Under the pieces are notes generated by a model. The model was not told the origin of the DNA, searched no databases, and worked only from the letters and a program-made list of their open reading frames with translations. The position numbers were made by a program, and so were the translations under genes. Positions 8,938-17,946 of a stretch of 64,000 nucleotides of DNA are shown here, in pieces; position 1 is the first letter of the stretch, and every line of letters starts with the position of its first letter. Source of the stretch: Bacteroidota bacterium (GTDB lineage Bacteria; Bacteroidota; Bacteroidia; Bacteroidales; JAAUTT01); NCBI GenBank assembly GCA_023429135.1, contig JAEYWD010000118.1, forward strand, positions 41,486 to 105,485, in the 5' to 3' direction.

Positions 8938-9741
8938 TTACCGGTCACTCTTTTCGCTTGGCTGCATTTGGTCATCCATGTAGGCAGTTACTGCGGTATC
9001 GGGCATAATATTGCTTCCGGCAACCATGGCTTTATTTTTGAAACCCGATATAGCCTTGTCCTTACCTGCCATCAGCGCATCATACCCATCTTTGGCGACT
9101 TCAGCCGGATCGGACTGATTTTGTTCTTTTACCATTTTAACATCTTCCATATCGGCTTTGCGGAAGAAATCGGTATCAGTAACTCCGGGTAACAATGCTG
9201 TTATAACTACATTGGTATCCTTGCACTCGCGTCGAACACCTTCCGAAAATGAAGTAACGAACGACTTTGTTGCATGATAAACCGATTGCAGCGGAGCCGG
9301 CATATTCCCTCCAATGGACGAAACGTTGAGGATTTTCCCGTCGTTGCGGGCAATCATATCTCGGAGGAAACATTTGGTTAACACCACATAGGCGACAATA
9401 TTAAGATTGATGATATCCAGCTCCCGGTTAATATCGGTATCGATAAATAAACCATACTGACCCTGCCCGGCATTATTTACCAGCACATCCACCTGAATTC
9501 CTCTTGAGATAACCTCGTTATATACTTCAAAAGGAGCTTCGCGCTGCATCAAATCCTTTTGAATGGTATATACCTCAACACCATAAACATTCTGAAACTC
9601 TTCGGCAGTTGCATTCAGCTCCTGCTGATCGCGGGCTACAATTACCAGATTATAACGATCTTTCGCAAATAACCTTGCCAGTTCGTAACCTATTCCACTT
9701 GTACCCCCTGTAATTAGGGCATATTTTTGAGTGTTATTCAT
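8938..9741 (-). CDS. Short-chain dehydrogenase/reductase (classical SDR)
   Basis: The protein has 267 residues. The cofactor motif TGGTSGIG is at residues 12-19, NNAGQG follows in the middle, the catalytic Ser lies in NVSSIGG, and the Tyr-Lys pair is YHATK. These make a complete classical SDR catalytic tetrad. The context VARDQQ after strand 2 favours NADP(H). Sequences of this type are often annotated DltE-like or oxidoreductase; the substrate is unknown. The gene appears monocistronic. Confidence 0.88.
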   Translation of the reverse strand: MNNTQKYALITGGTSGIGYELARLFAKDRYNLVIVARDQQELNATAEEFQNVYGVEVYTIQKDLMQREAPFEVYNEVISRGIQVDVLVNNAGQGQYGLFIDTDINRELDIINLNIVAYVVLTKCFLRDMIARNDGKILNVSSIGGNMPAPLQSVYHATKSFVTSFSEGVRRECKDTNVVITALLPGVTDTDFFRKADMEDVKMVKEQNQSDPAEVAKDGYDALMAGKDKAISGFKNKAMVAGSNIMPDTAVTAYMDDQMQPSEKSDR

Positions 9742-9870
9742 AACCTGCAGTTTTAAATTTTATAAAGGAACGGCTATATCCCAGGTTTGTTCGCAGAATA
9801 TCAATGGAAAAGCATTTGTAACACAACTTATAAGCAAAGAAATTTTTTGAAGGAGTTTCCAAAAAAAAAT

Positions 9871-10620
9871 CTACCGGTCCATCCAATCTTTGAAATCGCC
9901 CACCCGCTCACGGCTAACAATAATTTCTTCCTCAGCAAAACCTTCAACTACAATTTTCAAGCGACTCGACGAATAAGCAACAACATCGCGTATGAAATGG
10001 AAATTCACAATAAAATTCCGGTTTACCCGGAAGAATCTACGCCCATCAATCATCGTTTCGATTTTATCGAGCGAGTAATCTACCGGATAATTCTTTCCTT
10101 TACAGGTAGAAATAAAATTACACCTCTCTTTGATGTAAAAGCATGTTATATCGTCGGTTTGAATTGATTTGAAATGCTCCCCGATTTTTATCAAAAACCG
10201 CTCTTTTGTTGAGGGTTGAAGCTGATTCATCAAATTTTCAATTCTTAAAAAATAATCAGGTCGTGCAAATACTTCTTTGTATTTGATGATTGCAACCTTG
10301 AGATCGTCCTCAGTCAGCGGTTTCAGCAGATAATCGATGCTGTTCACCTTAAAAGCCCGCAAGGCATAATCGTTATAAGCCGTAGTGAATATCACAGGAG
10401 TTTTTAATGTAACCTTCTCAAAAATCTCGAAGCAAATACCGTCTTCAAGCTGAATATCCATAAAAATCAAACCTGGATGAGGGTTTATGAGCAGCCAGTT
10501 AACTGACTGCTCAACCGATGGTAAAATGGCCGCAACTTCATAGTCGCTCTCTATCACCCTAAGCAAACGCAAAAGCTTTTGGGCTGCAGGTTGCTCATCT
10601 TCAATAATTACTACTTTCAT
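9871..10620 (-). CDS. LytTR-family response regulator
   Basis: This 249-residue protein has an N-terminal receiver domain (acidic pocket EDEQ, phospho-Asp in LIFMDIQLEDG, Lys in YLLKPLTEDD) and a C-terminal LytTR DNA-binding domain (about 145-245, with FYIKERCNF and FFRVNRNFIVN). The N-terminus abuts the histidine kinase stop, with the ATG overlapping at 10620. The pair forms a LytS/LytT-like system, probably acting on a nearby or distant promoter with direct-repeat LytTR sites. The target is not evident here. Confidence 0.92.
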   Translation of the reverse strand: MKVVIIEDEQPAAQKLLRLLRVIESDYEVAAILPSVEQSVNWLLINPHPGLIFMDIQLEDGICFEIFEKVTLKTPVIFTTAYNDYALRAFKVNSIDYLLKPLTEDDLKVAIIKYKEVFARPDYFLRIENLMNQLQPSTKERFLIKIGEHFKSIQTDDITCFYIKERCNFISTCKGKNYPVDYSLDKIETMIDGRRFFRVNRNFIVNFHFIRDVVAYSSSRLKIVVEGFAEEEIIVSRERVGDFKDWMDR

Positions 10621-11657
10621 TAGTTTTTGATTATCGGAATTCGTACTGTAAAACGCTCATTTTCTTCACTGATAACCAAACTTCTTCCACAAATAAGCTT
10701 TACCCGCTCATTAAGGTTGCCAAGGCCCTTTTGTGTAGAACTCTCCAAAATGTTTTTCCGCTGAATATTGTTCGACACCACCACAAAATCGTCAGTCAGG
10801 GAAATTGTGATCATTAACGGTCTTTCAATCGAGCGGGAATTATGCTTAAGCGCATTTTCGATCAACACCTGCAACGAAACGGGTATGATTTTGTAATTTT
10901 CAATGTTTGAAAGTTGGATCTCAAGCGAAATTTTATTGTCGTCGCGTACTTTCTGAAGCTCAAAATAGTCGGATATGAAGGAAATTTCCTTATCGAGCGT
11001 AATCAAATCGACGTCTTCATTATCCAGAATATACCGGTAAATATCCGAAAGCTTCTGAACGTAGAAATCAGCTTTTTTTACATCAGAATAAATTAACTCA
11101 GAAAGTGTGTTCAGACTGTTAAAAAGAAAATGAGGATTTACCTGCGATTTCAATAATTTATATTTGTATTGAAAATTTTCTTCGAGCAGTTTGATTTCGT
11201 TCCGACTGGCCTTCCCCCATAGAATAAAGAAGAAAAGAACAGAAAATATGAATAAGGGTACTTTCAAACTTCTGTTTGCAAATGCAAGGTCGTTTGCAAT
11301 AACATTCGGGATAAATTGTGAAAGGTCCAATCCCTTTGCCACATACCATACAAATACGCCAACAGTTACCGATAGATTGGCAATTACAACAATAAGAACC
11401 AAAAAAATTACAAATCCAGGAAGAATTTTTCTCCGTAACTCCTGAGGTTTTAAAGTATCGGCCTTTTTTAACAGGAATAGCGCCAAATGTCCAATCACAA
11501 CAGACATTAGGAAAATGACGGCTGTATTTAATATTGTTTCGGGAATAAAAGCTTTCCCGTTAAATCTGTACATATTATTAGCTGCAATTATCAGACTTAC
11601 AACTAGAATTCCTCCATAATATACAATCCCGAACAAGGTTTTATTCTTCGGCTTCAT
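10620..11657 (-). CDS. LytS-type sensor histidine kinase
   Basis: The protein has 345 residues. Four hydrophobic segments occupy roughly residues 8-160 with no obvious extracytoplasmic sensor. They are followed by a His_kinase (PF06580-type) domain with phospho-acceptor SQVNPHFLFNSLN and the N box LIENALKHN, then a GLGNLNERV ATP-lid motif. It pairs with the overlapping LytTR regulator downstream. The upstream neighbour overlaps it by 4 bp, so the exported protein, kinase and regulator form one operon. The stimulus may involve that exported protein. Confidence 0.92.
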   Translation of the reverse strand: MKPKNKTLFGIVYYGGILVVSLIIAANNMYRFNGKAFIPETILNTAVIFLMSVVIGHLALFLLKKADTLKPQELRRKILPGFVIFLVLIVVIANLSVTVGVFVWYVAKGLDLSQFIPNVIANDLAFANRSLKVPLFIFSVLFFFILWGKASRNEIKLLEENFQYKYKLLKSQVNPHFLFNSLNTLSELIYSDVKKADFYVQKLSDIYRYILDNEDVDLITLDKEISFISDYFELQKVRDDNKISLEIQLSNIENYKIIPVSLQVLIENALKHNSRSIERPLMITISLTDDFVVVSNNIQRKNILESSTQKGLGNLNERVKLICGRSLVISEENERFTVRIPIIKN

Positions 11658-12481
11658 GGCTTTACTTTTTCGAAATTAACCACTCGTTGCAAATCTATTA
11701 ATTGTTCCTGCGGAAAGTTATCGCTTTTCAGTTTAAAAACCACATCTTCGTACATAATTGCATATTCAACCTGCTTATCTTTCAGCGAAATCCACATCTC
11801 ACCCCAATACAGCGACCGTCCTTTCAGTTTGGTTGTGGCATTGTTAATTTCCAGAGGATTGTAAAGCGATTGGAACTGCACCACAGCGCATATTTCGTTG
11901 TTATATTCAGCAATACTGCTCCAGGTAAGTTTCTGGTAACGACTGCTAAAAGTTACCCAATTTTCAAATTTTATATCACTATTCGTCAGTACCTTAGGAA
12001 TGAACTCCTTTTTATATCGCATACTATCGAATACATACCAGGCGAGCCCTTTCATCTGAATGGCATCCGATACCAGCCAACGAGCAATATCAATATGCTC
12101 TGCCGGTAATTTTTTATAGAAATCCACACGAAGAAAATCCATGTTAACACCTTTATAGGTAAAATAATCAAAGCCAGGCAACTCTTTTCCATCGAATTCC
12201 TTTTGATTGAAATCGGTGGCAAAATCGAGCCTAACATTGTTCCAACGTACGCTATCGCCGGGTAGGTCGACTGTAAAAAGTGCTTTAACTGTGTTGCAAT
12301 TAAATTTATTACCGTTAATCGCATCGAGATTCTGCCACTTCAGTGTAACATTGTAATTCTGAATTTCGGGCTTGTAATTGATAGACGAGGGCTGTAAAGA
12401 TAGCAGCTCGTTAACATTCCTGCTTTGATTGAATGCAGGACCAGGAAAAAGGACCAGAAAAAGAATAACCAGATTTTTCAT
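11654..12481 (-). CDS. Exported hypothetical protein in the LytS/LytT operon
   Basis: This 275-residue protein has a signal peptide (about 1-18, cleavage near AFNQ). The mature part is probably a beta-rich, mixed periplasmic protein with many aromatic and Asn residues; I recognise no domain. It is the first gene of the operon and overlaps the kinase gene by 4 bp. A role as an accessory sensor or as an input for the kinase is a reasonable inference from that coupling, but the sequence gives no direct evidence. Confidence 0.72.
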   Translation of the reverse strand: MKNLVILFLVLFPGPAFNQSRNVNELLSLQPSSINYKPEIQNYNVTLKWQNLDAINGNKFNCNTVKALFTVDLPGDSVRWNNVRLDFATDFNQKEFDGKELPGFDYFTYKGVNMDFLRVDFYKKLPAEHIDIARWLVSDAIQMKGLAWYVFDSMRYKKEFIPKVLTNSDIKFENWVTFSSRYQKLTWSSIAEYNNEICAVVQFQSLYNPLEINNATTKLKGRSLYWGEMWISLKDKQVEYAIMYEDVVFKLKSDNFPQEQLIDLQRVVNFEKVKP

Positions 12482-12506
12482 TTGCTTAAAGTTTAAAATG
12501 ATGCAT

Positions 12507-12537
12507 CAAAGTAAGATGTTGGTTTGCGCAGGAGCAA
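12507..12537 (-). promoter_or_regulatory. Candidate promoter of the LytS/LytT operon
   Basis: On the minus strand, TTG at 12537-12535 is followed after exactly 20 bp by TTACTTTG (12514-12507), one mismatch from TAnnTTTG. The -7 box ends 25 bp before the first start codon at 12481. Spacing and position fit the Bacteroidetes primary-sigma promoter. Confidence 0.45.
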
Positions 12538-12670
12538 TTTAATGTTGCAGAGTGGTTGTTTAATGATGCAGAACGGTAATTTTATTGATTCTTTTGGTAT
12601 TGCCTCACACCTACCCTCTTCAACCCACAACATAATTTCATATCTTGCAACCTTATTAATTATTCAAGTA

Positions 12671-13810
12671 ATGAAATATTACCTTATTGCCGGCGAAGCC
12701 TCCGGCGATTTACACGGCTCCAACCTGATGCGTGGTTTAAAACTTGTCGATTCCAATGCTCAATTCCGCTACTTTGGTGGTGATTTTATGCAGGAACAAG
12801 GTGGCGAGCTTGTGATGCACTATAAACATGGAGCCTTTATGGGAATTTGGGAGGTGATAAAAAACCTCGGCACCATTTCAAAAAATATGAAACTCTGCAA
12901 GAACGACATAGCACAATGGCGGCCCGATGTTGTTATTTTAATCGATTATGCAGGATTTAACCTTAAGATAGCACAATTTGCAAAAACATTGAACATTCCC
13001 GTTTTCTACTATATCTCTCCAAAAGTTTGGGTATGGAAGGAATCAAGGGTCAAAACGATCAAAAAGTTTGTAGACCGCATGTTTGTTATTTTTCCCTTTG
13101 AAGTCGATTTTTATAAAAAGCACAATTACGAGGCATTCTTTGCCGGCAATCCGCTGATTGATGCCATTGAAGAAAAGCTTCCTACCCTGCCCGATAGCAC
13201 TATTTTCCGAAATCAGAACCAATTATCAGATAAGCCAATAATAGCTCTCGTTCCCGGTAGCCGTCGTCAGGAAATCGAACTTATTCTACCCGAAATGCTG
13301 AAAGCCGCTGAAAGCTTCCCTCAATATCAGGTGATTATTGCTGGAGCACCATCCATGAGCATGGAGAATTACAATAAAATTCTGGGAGACAAAAATATTC
13401 CGGTACTGTTCGGTCAAACGTATTCTATTCTCCGCAACGCCAGGGCAGCAGTAGTAACATCGGGAACTGCAACGCTCGAAACAGCAGTTTTAAATGTTCC
13501 CCAGGTGGTGTGTTACAAAACCAGTACTATTACATTCGAGATAGGTCGGCATTTTGTTAAGGTGAAATTCTTTTCGTTGGTTAATATCATTATGGATAAG
13601 GAAGTAGTAAAGGAGCTTCTTCAGTTCAATTTACCTCAGAATATCTCCACAGAACTGGATAAGCTTTTACATGATGAAAAATACCGTAATAAGATGTTCG
13701 ACAACTATAAGCTTTTACGCGAAAAATGCGGCGGGTCAGGAGCTTCGAAGCGAGTGGCAGACAAGATGATAAAAGAGCTAACCAATATGAAAAACAACAT
13801 ACTCACTTAG
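12671..13810 (+). CDS. lpxB: Lipid-A-disaccharide synthase
   Basis: I place the start at the ATG at 12671, because the LpxB fold opens immediately with MKYYLIAGEASGDLHG. An open extension to a TTG at 12524 adds 49 residues with no family similarity. The 379-residue product carries FYYISPKVWVWKE and, in the C-terminal half, PGSRRQEIELILPEML and SGTATLETAV. These are typical of this GT19 enzyme, which joins UDP-diacylglucosamine and lipid X at the inner membrane. It confirms a Gram-negative envelope. The SpoIID-like gene follows directly. Confidence 0.94.
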   Translation: MKYYLIAGEASGDLHGSNLMRGLKLVDSNAQFRYFGGDFMQEQGGELVMHYKHGAFMGIWEVIKNLGTISKNMKLCKNDIAQWRPDVVILIDYAGFNLKIAQFAKTLNIPVFYYISPKVWVWKESRVKTIKKFVDRMFVIFPFEVDFYKKHNYEAFFAGNPLIDAIEEKLPTLPDSTIFRNQNQLSDKPIIALVPGSRRQEIELILPEMLKAAESFPQYQVIIAGAPSMSMENYNKILGDKNIPVLFGQTYSILRNARAAVVTSGTATLETAVLNVPQVVCYKTSTITFEIGRHFVKVKFFSLVNIIMDKEVVKELLQFNLPQNISTELDKLLHDEKYRNKMFDNYKLLREKCGGSGASKRVADKMIKELTNMKNNILT

Positions 13811-13812
13811 AT

Positions 13813-14934
13813 TTGAGAAGCACCCTCTGCATAATATTGGTATTGTTTTCATTTGAAATTACAGCTCAAATACGGGTAAGTACCTTCAACAGCCTCCCTG
13901 TAAAAACGCTGATTATTTCATCATATACAGGAGATTACCTTATTGGTTGTGAAGAGGAAACTGTTGCCTTATTTACACGGGGGAAAATTTTCTACATTTC
14001 TCTATACGATAAAAGTCTTTTATTATCCGATGAAAATGGCCTACTTGGTTGTTTCGAAGAATTAATCATTACTCCAAAGAATGACACCGCAAGGCTCAGG
14101 ATTGCTCCCATAGAGCCAAAAGCAAGTGCACGAAATTACTTTGGCAACATACATTTGAAAATTGAATATGGCAGAATTATAATTTTGAACGAAATTAATA
14201 ATGAACAATATATTGCAGGTGTTGTGGAAGCAGAGAGCGGTATAAACGCTCAATCGGAGTTTTACAAGGCACAGGCTTTACTTTGCCGGACTTATATGTA
14301 CAGCCACATGAACCGTCACGAAACAGAAGGCTTTAACCTTTGCGACGAGGTGCACTGTCAGGCTTATAAAGGCTGTACTCCATTTACCGGATACATATTG
14401 AAGTCGACTATTAAAACAGCAGGAAATGTTATTGTGGATGAAACCAACAATCCTATTACCGCTGCTTTTCATGCAAATTGCGGGGGAGAAACGGAATCGG
14501 CAATGAATATTTGGTTAAAACAGGAAAATTATCTTGTTCCGGTTAAAGATCCTCATTGCCAGAATATGCCCAACTCTAACTGGGAAGTAAAGATACCCTT
14601 GCACGAGTGGAAAAAATATCTGAATAATCATAATTTTAAAACACAAGGAATTCCGGTTTCTTCATTTGAAATTAAAAATAAAAGCAGGCTTAACTATTAC
14701 CGGAATAACAAAGACTCCATACTTACAAAACAAATACGTGCAGATTGGAATTTAAAATCGTCGTACTTTCAGATATACATAAAAAATAATACTGTTCATA
14801 TCAAGGGCCAAGGATATGGGCACGGCGTGGGATTATGCCAGGATGGAGCTATGAATATGGCAAAAAAAGGATTAACCTATACAGATATAATCAACTTCTA
14901 TTTTAAAAATGTAAAAATTACCGATGTCAAATAA
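13813..14934 (+). CDS. Exported SpoIID/LytB-domain protein
   Basis: The frame has no ATG near its proper N-terminus. A TTG at 13813, two bases after the lpxB stop, would give 373 residues with a clean signal peptide (RSTLCIILVLFSFEITAQ). The only in-frame ATG (13726) lies inside lpxB and would add 29 hydrophilic residues before that signal. The SpoIID domain is seen as EYIAGVVEAES-like NEQYIAGVVEAESG, KAQALLCRTYMYSH, FHANCGGETES and the terminal GQGYGHGVGLCQDGA. Characterised SpoIID proteins cleave glycan strands lacking stem peptides. The gene is likely co-transcribed with lpxB. Confidence 0.82.
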   Translation: MRSTLCIILVLFSFEITAQIRVSTFNSLPVKTLIISSYTGDYLIGCEEETVALFTRGKIFYISLYDKSLLLSDENGLLGCFEELIITPKNDTARLRIAPIEPKASARNYFGNIHLKIEYGRIIILNEINNEQYIAGVVEAESGINAQSEFYKAQALLCRTYMYSHMNRHETEGFNLCDEVHCQAYKGCTPFTGYILKSTIKTAGNVIVDETNNPITAAFHANCGGETESAMNIWLKQENYLVPVKDPHCQNMPNSNWEVKIPLHEWKKYLNNHNFKTQGIPVSSFEIKNKSRLNYYRNNKDSILTKQIRADWNLKSSYFQIYIKNNTVHIKGQGYGHGVGLCQDGAMNMAKKGLTYTDIINFYFKNVKITDVK

Positions 14935-14941
14935 TCCATAA

Positions 14942-15319
14942 TTAAAGCACGCGATCGCATGTCTCGAGCAAATTATTAATGAAATAGCCCTTCTTGGAGA
15001 TGTACGAAGTAGCACCTTTTTTATAATATTCTTCAATTAAAGTTTCATTATTCTGACCCGACAAAATAATAACAGGCACCGATTTTTCTCTTTTCCTGAT
15101 TTCAACCAGAGCTTCCAAACCAGTCATAACGGGTTTATCGTCCGAAATAAAGTGATGATCAAGAATTATTACATCAGGTTTTTTTTCAAGATTTTGAAGA
15201 CAATCTTCACTATTTTTAAAAACATTAACTTCAACTCCCTCCTTGCTGCAGATGGTATATTCCAGCAAGTTTTGAATTAACCTGTCATCGTCTACCACAA
15301 ATATCAACCTGCTTTTCAT
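14942..15319 (-). CDS. Stand-alone CheY-like receiver protein
   Basis: This 125-residue protein consists of one receiver domain. D10-D12 form the acidic pocket, D54 in VIILDHHF is the phospho-acceptor, S87 in IILSGQ is the switch residue and K109 in YISKKG is the conserved lysine. There is no output domain, so it must act by binding a partner or passing phosphate on. No histidine kinase is adjacent. It converges with the SpoIID gene, with 7 bp between stops. Confidence 0.88.
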   Translation of the reverse strand: MKSRLIFVVDDDRLIQNLLEYTICSKEGVEVNVFKNSEDCLQNLEKKPDVIILDHHFISDDKPVMTGLEALVEIRKREKSVPVIILSGQNNETLIEEYYKKGATSYISKKGYFINNLLETCDRVL

Positions 15320-15652
15320 AATACACCCTACCTTTCTGAGATAAGTTTACCATGTATACGGCAAACACAATAAAATTGTTTGATATAAAAATTTCATCTA
15401 ACATTCATTCAAAATCCAATTGATTGACAGCGGATTAAAAATAATTTGCAGATATATGGAGAAGGTGCAAAAACCTTGCCCTGATTATAGATTATAACTT
15501 ATTTTAACATTTTATTAAGAAAAGATTTCTGCCGTCCTGAATATCAATAATTATAAAGTACTCATGTACAATATTTTATAATATGAAACCCAAAAGAGTT
15601 TTGCTGCAGAATAAAAACATCAGCAACACAAACTCTTCTTTTGTCGAAAAAC
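15320..15652. other. Gene-free interval
   Basis: These 333 AT-rich bp lie between the receiver gene start and the ahpF stop. I see no ORF of note, no RNA gene and no strong terminator after ahpF. The promoter of the receiver gene must lie in its left part, but I could not identify a convincing one. Confidence 0.5.
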
Positions 15653-17206
15653 TTAATTTAAAGCTCCTTTAATTCTATCCTCGAAAGCTGAGAGCGCAGC
15701 TTTAGCTCCTTCTCCCATGGCAATCACTATTTGTTTATATGGAACGGTGGATACATCCCCTGCTGCGTAAATTCCGGCCTTTCCTGTACGACAATGTGCA
15801 TCGATAAGGATCTCACCAGTACGGTTAATGGTTACAAGGTTGCGGAACGCCTGACTATTAGCTGTTAATCCTATCTGCACAAACACACCATCCGTACTCA
15901 GTAACTGGGTGTTTCCTGATTCCCGATCTCGATAAACAAGACCGGTAACTTTTGTTCCGTCTCCTTCCACACTTAATGTTTCGGCACTGGTAATTACTTT
16001 TACATTGGATAAAGTTTTAAGTTTGCTTTGAAGAATCTGATCTCCTTTAAGCTCGTTCATAAATTCGAGTATCGTTACATCCGATGCAATTGAAGAGAGG
16101 TCTATTGCTGCTTCAAGACCCGAGTTTCCACCACCTACAACAACTACCCGCTTACCCTTATAGAAAGGACCATCGCAATGAGTACAAAAGGCAACTCCTG
16201 AGCCAATATAATTATTTTCGCCAGGTACGTTTAATCTTCGCCAACTTGCACCTGTTGCTATAATCAGGGCTGGAGCTTTCAGGGTTTCTCCCATAGATGT
16301 CTGCACTTCTTTTAAGCCTTCCTGCATGTCAACCTGTTCTATTTTGCGGTTTTCATAAATATCTACCTGGTAATCGGCCAAATGGTGTTTCAAATTGGCC
16401 GTAAGATGACTTCCTGTGGTCTGCGAAACAGAAATCATATTTTCGATTCCAAGGGTCTCGGTAAGCTGACCACCCACTTTTTCGGCGATTAGTGCCACAG
16501 AGAATCCTTTCCGCGCGGAATAAATTGCCGAGGAAATTCCTGCAGGCCCGCCGCCAGCAACAATTACATCATACTCTTTATTAGAAACTTGCACAACTTC
16601 AGACTCCGAACCCACCAGTTCTTCCAGTTTCGCAAGCAATTCGCCAAGAGACGATCGGCCAACATGCAACAACTTTCCATTTGCATAAACAGCAGGCACA
16701 GCCTGGATATTTAATTTTTCAACTTCTTCCTGATTTATGGAACCATCAACAATTACATGATTTACATCAGGATTGAGTATTGACATTACATTTATTGACT
16801 GAACCACATCGGGACAATTGGTGCAGGTAAGGGAAATGTAACTTTTAACCTCAACGGGACCTTTCAGTGCTTTAATTTTCCGACTAATGGTTTCATCAGG
16901 AAGATTCTTGCCAATCCCATCCGCATTAAGAATGGCAAGAAGCAGAGAAGTAAATTCGTGGCCGGTAGGAACGGCTTTGAATTCAAATGCTAAAGGAGTA
17001 TCATTTTTTAGAATTTTAAACGATAAGGAATCGCCCTCTCCTATATTACAATTTACTTTTGATGAGCAGGAAGCAACTTCTTGTAGAAGATTTATAAGTT
17101 CTTCTCTATTTGGGTGTGAAGGTTTTACGGCAATTTGAAAAGTGAAATTACTTTTAAGTCCTTCAAAAAGTGAGATAATTTGGTCTTTTAACGATTGTTC
17201 CAACAT
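15653..17206 (-). CDS. ahpF: Alkyl hydroperoxide reductase subunit F (NADH:AhpC oxidoreductase)
   Basis: The 517-residue length is typical. The N-terminal tandem-thioredoxin-like domain carries the CTNC disulfide at C128/C131. The FAD site GGGPAG is at 218-223, the TrxR-like redox disulfide CTHC is at C341/C344, and the NAD site VVGGGNSG is near 357-363. AhpF passes electrons from NADH through FAD to reduce AhpC. It follows ahpC by 64 bp, and a small hairpin in that gap may set the subunit ratio. Confidence 0.96.
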   Translation of the reverse strand: MLEQSLKDQIISLFEGLKSNFTFQIAVKPSHPNREELINLLQEVASCSSKVNCNIGEGDSLSFKILKNDTPLAFEFKAVPTGHEFTSLLLAILNADGIGKNLPDETISRKIKALKGPVEVKSYISLTCTNCPDVVQSINVMSILNPDVNHVIVDGSINQEEVEKLNIQAVPAVYANGKLLHVGRSSLGELLAKLEELVGSESEVVQVSNKEYDVIVAGGGPAGISSAIYSARKGFSVALIAEKVGGQLTETLGIENMISVSQTTGSHLTANLKHHLADYQVDIYENRKIEQVDMQEGLKEVQTSMGETLKAPALIIATGASWRRLNVPGENNYIGSGVAFCTHCDGPFYKGKRVVVVGGGNSGLEAAIDLSSIASDVTILEFMNELKGDQILQSKLKTLSNVKVITSAETLSVEGDGTKVTGLVYRDRESGNTQLLSTDGVFVQIGLTANSQAFRNLVTINRTGEILIDAHCRTGKAGIYAAGDVSTVPYKQIVIAMGEGAKAALSAFEDRIKGALN

Positions 17207-17231
17207 ATGATGAATATTTTATTTGAGAGAG

Positions 17232-17247
17232 GCCGGAATAATCCGGC
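17232..17247 (-). terminator. Hairpin between ahpC and ahpF
   Basis: GCCGGA and TCCGGC form a perfect 6-bp GC-rich stem with an ATAA loop in the 64-bp ahpC-ahpF gap. On the minus strand it is followed by CTCTCTCAAATAAAA and not by a clean T tract. It is better read as a partial terminator or mRNA-stabilising stem that lets ahpC outnumber ahpF. Confidence 0.5.
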
Positions 17248-17270
17248 ACTCCAAAGGCGGTTAGTATTAT

Positions 17271-17834
17271 TTAGATTTTCCCAACCAGGTCGATGCTGGG
17301 TTTTAAGGTTTCGGCACCTTGTTTCCATTTAGCAGGACAAACTTCGGATGGATGACTTGCCACAAACTGCAATGCCTGTAAACGACGTAGCAACTCATCG
17401 GCATTACGGCCAATATTTCCGGCAACCACTTCGTAAGCTACAATTTCACCTTCGGGGTTTACTATAAAAGTACCACGCTCGGCTAAACCGGCCTCTTCAA
17501 TCATAACATCAAAACCTCTTGAAAGCATTCCGGTAGGATCGGCAAGCATCGGATACTGAATTTTTTTGATTGTGTCGGATGTATCGTGCCATGCCTTGTG
17601 AACGAAATGTGTGTCGGTCGACACTGAGTATATCTCACAGTTTGCCTGCTTGAACTCGCCATATTTATTAACTAAATCTTCAAGTTCAGTAGGACAAACA
17701 AAAGTGAAATCGGCAGGATAAAAGAAGAATACCGACCATTTTCCCAAAACATCCTTTTTCGAAACTGATCTGAAATCGTTATTTACAAAAGCTTGCACTT
17801 TAAAATCTACAATCTGTTTTCCAATTTGTGACAT
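17271..17834 (-). CDS. ahpC: Alkyl hydroperoxide reductase subunit C (2-Cys peroxiredoxin)
   Basis: This 187-residue protein is a typical 2-Cys peroxiredoxin. The peroxidatic cysteine is C47 in FTFVCPTE and the resolving cysteine is C166 in EVCPAKW. It reduces hydrogen peroxide and organic peroxides in the cytoplasm and is regenerated by AhpF, encoded 64 bp downstream. Its promoter overlaps the palindrome shared with oxyR, so induction by oxidised OxyR is expected. Confidence 0.97.
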   Translation of the reverse strand: MSQIGKQIVDFKVQAFVNNDFRSVSKKDVLGKWSVFFFYPADFTFVCPTELEDLVNKYGEFKQANCEIYSVSTDTHFVHKAWHDTSDTIKKIQYPMLADPTGMLSRGFDVMIEEAGLAERGTFIVNPEGEIVAYEVVAGNIGRNADELLRRLQALQFVASHPSEVCPAKWKQGAETLKPSIDLVGKI

Positions 17835-17874
17835 AATTCTATTTTTTAGTGAGTGATTATTTTTTATTTCGAAT

Positions 17875-17906
17875 CAAAATTATCGTCTCCACAAGTATAA
17901 ATCAAA
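17875..17906 (-). promoter_or_regulatory. ahpC promoter, -33 TTTG / -7 TAATTTTG
   Basis: On the minus strand TTTG (17906-17903) is followed after exactly 20 bp by TAATTTTG (17882-17875), a full match to the Bacteroidetes consensus and spacing. The -7 box lies 41 bp before the ahpC ATG. The -33 box falls inside the spacer of the 17891-17926 palindrome, where a bound activator could contact sigma. Confidence 0.7.
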
Positions 17907-17926
17907 TAAATATTATTTATACTTGT
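17891..17926. promoter_or_regulatory. Perfect inverted repeat, candidate OxyR operator
   Basis: ACAAGTATAAAT (17891-17902) and its exact complement ATTTATACTTGT (17915-17926) are separated by 12 bp in the 112-bp gap between the divergent ahpC and oxyR. The 36-bp span suits a tetrameric LysR-type regulator. Its placement over the ahpC -33 box and 21 bp before the oxyR ATG fits dual control: activation of ahpCF and autoregulation. Confidence 0.72.
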
Positions 17927-17946
17927 ATAGATTTTGTTAATTACAT

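Noticed and set aside
12524..12670. TTG-initiated 49-residue extension of lpxB
   Set aside because: The LpxB family sequence begins exactly at the ATG at 12671, and the extension overlaps the divergent promoter region.
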